From positions 1 through 34,259 of the forward strand of contig NZ_JAALGE010000033.1 in the NCBI RefSeq assembly GCF_011057645.1: 34,259 nucleotides of DNA, given 5' to 3'. The stretch is from Marisediminicola senii (lineage in GTDB: Bacteria > Actinomycetota > Actinomycetes > Actinomycetales > Microbacteriaceae). Under the pieces are notes generated by a model that worked only from the letters and a program-made list of their open reading frames with translations, was not told where the DNA came from and did not search any database. Made by a program: the position numbers and the translations under genes. This document shows, piece after piece, positions 33,996 through 34,259 of the stretch. Positions within the stretch are counted from its first letter, which is position 1. Every line of letters starts with the position of its first letter.

Positions 33996-34259
33996 AGGTG
34001 GCCGGGGTCGCGCGTTTGCGCCTGGTGACCTTGTCGCCCTGCCGTCGGACTTCACCCGTGATCGGGCTGTGGCTGGGCATCGGTAGTAACCGTTGGTGGG
34101 GGTCGACGGTTCGGGGTGGTCGGAGGAAGTACTTCGCGCCGTTGCGGGTGATTTTCCAGTCGTTGCGGTGGATCCATTGGTGGTGGAACCGGCAGAGGAG
34201 TATTCCGTCGGCGATGTTGGTGTTGCCGCCGGGTTCGTTGTCGGGTCCGCCGGCCCAGG
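33913..34259 (-). CDS. DUF222/HNH endonuclease-like protein, C-terminal part (cut by window edge)
   Basis: Read on the minus strand from 34257, the frame encodes the end of an HNH nuclease domain: WAGGPDNEPGGNTNIADGIL, then LCRFHHQWIHRNDWKI and a PMPSHSP segment. The Cys and paired His of LCRFHH are the typical zinc/active-site residues of the DUF222-associated HNH family. These proteins are abundant, often multicopy, actinobacterial genes of uncertain biological role. The N-terminus lies beyond the window. After the usual family end the frame runs on for about 45 low-complexity residues and stops only at 33913-33915, inside the convergent GAF gene. The natural stop may therefore have been lost or a frameshift may have occurred. 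Confidence 0.78.
   Translation of the reverse strand, partial: WAGGPDNEPGGNTNIADGILLCRFHHQWIHRNDWKITRNGAKYFLRPPRTVDPHQRLLPMPSHSPITGEVRRQGDKVTRRKRATPATSTRLATTATADAEPPTQGNAKWMRQHH

Noticed and set aside
30639-34055. Minus-strand open frame of about 1138 codons
   Set aside because: It covers five plus-strand genes, including the tandem paralogues whose mutual similarity proves the plus-strand frame. The composition is typical of an antisense shadow.

Overview
The window is high-GC DNA with actinobacterial coding habits: GTG/TTG starts, lipoboxes, and TANNNT -10 boxes 6-7 nt upstream of start codons. The gene families are typical of soil or plant-associated Microbacteriaceae-like actinobacteria (DUF2207 membrane protein, Septum_form-type protein, GCS2/ATP-grasp fusion, DUF222/HNH endonuclease). 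This is an inference from composition and gene content; no rRNA, tRNA or marker gene is present to prove it. The region is chromosomal accessory metabolism, with probable insertion-sequence DNA at the left edge.

Layout. 1-109: an insertion-sequence end that appears to run into the 3' end of a DUF2207 gene. 1918-5112: aldo/keto reductase and a small conserved gene (ATGA overlap), a small lipoprotein, a probably frameshifted small membrane protein, and a Septum_form-like membrane protein. 5243-12605: a carbohydrate locus with a GH2 glycosidase and a LacI-type repressor on the minus strand, and a substrate-binding protein, two CUT1 permeases and a GH43-type lipoprotein on the plus strand. Two near-identical 16-bp palindromes lie upstream of the GH2 gene and of the transporter operon, the layout of a local LacI-type regulon. 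No transport ATPase is encoded here; CUT1 systems often borrow one. 12753-25365: mostly single-gene units: unknown protein, PfkB-like kinase, DoxX, APC permease, LLM oxidoreductase, two VOC proteins, three small exported or membrane proteins, the GCS2/ATP-grasp fusion, an SDR and a DUF4287 protein.

25419-30323: a four-gene minus-strand operon, kdgT-like permease > DUF1537 acid-sugar kinase > PdxA2-like dehydrogenase > GntR/UTRA regulator, with ATGA overlaps between the first three genes. A near-consensus promoter (TTGACA-17-TAATGT) lies upstream and a perfect 12-bp palindrome sits near its transcription start. This matches the D-threonate/D-erythronate route to dihydroxyacetone phosphate. The kinase carries a 10-copy AGC (poly-Ser) tract and a repetitive C-terminal extension.

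30416-34259: a G-poor CA-rich leader upstream of a 71-residue acidic protein, a cupin, and two tandem paralogues combining a degenerate SGNH-hydrolase-like domain with a GAF domain, then the 3' part of a DUF222/HNH gene that overlaps the second paralogue convergently.

Most unusual items: the SGNH-like/GAF tandem pair, the G-quadruplex-prone leader, the IS/DUF2207 fusion, the repeat-expanded acid-sugar kinase, and a group of apparently leaderless genes. I saw no CRISPR array, tRNA, rRNA, or complete mobile element.
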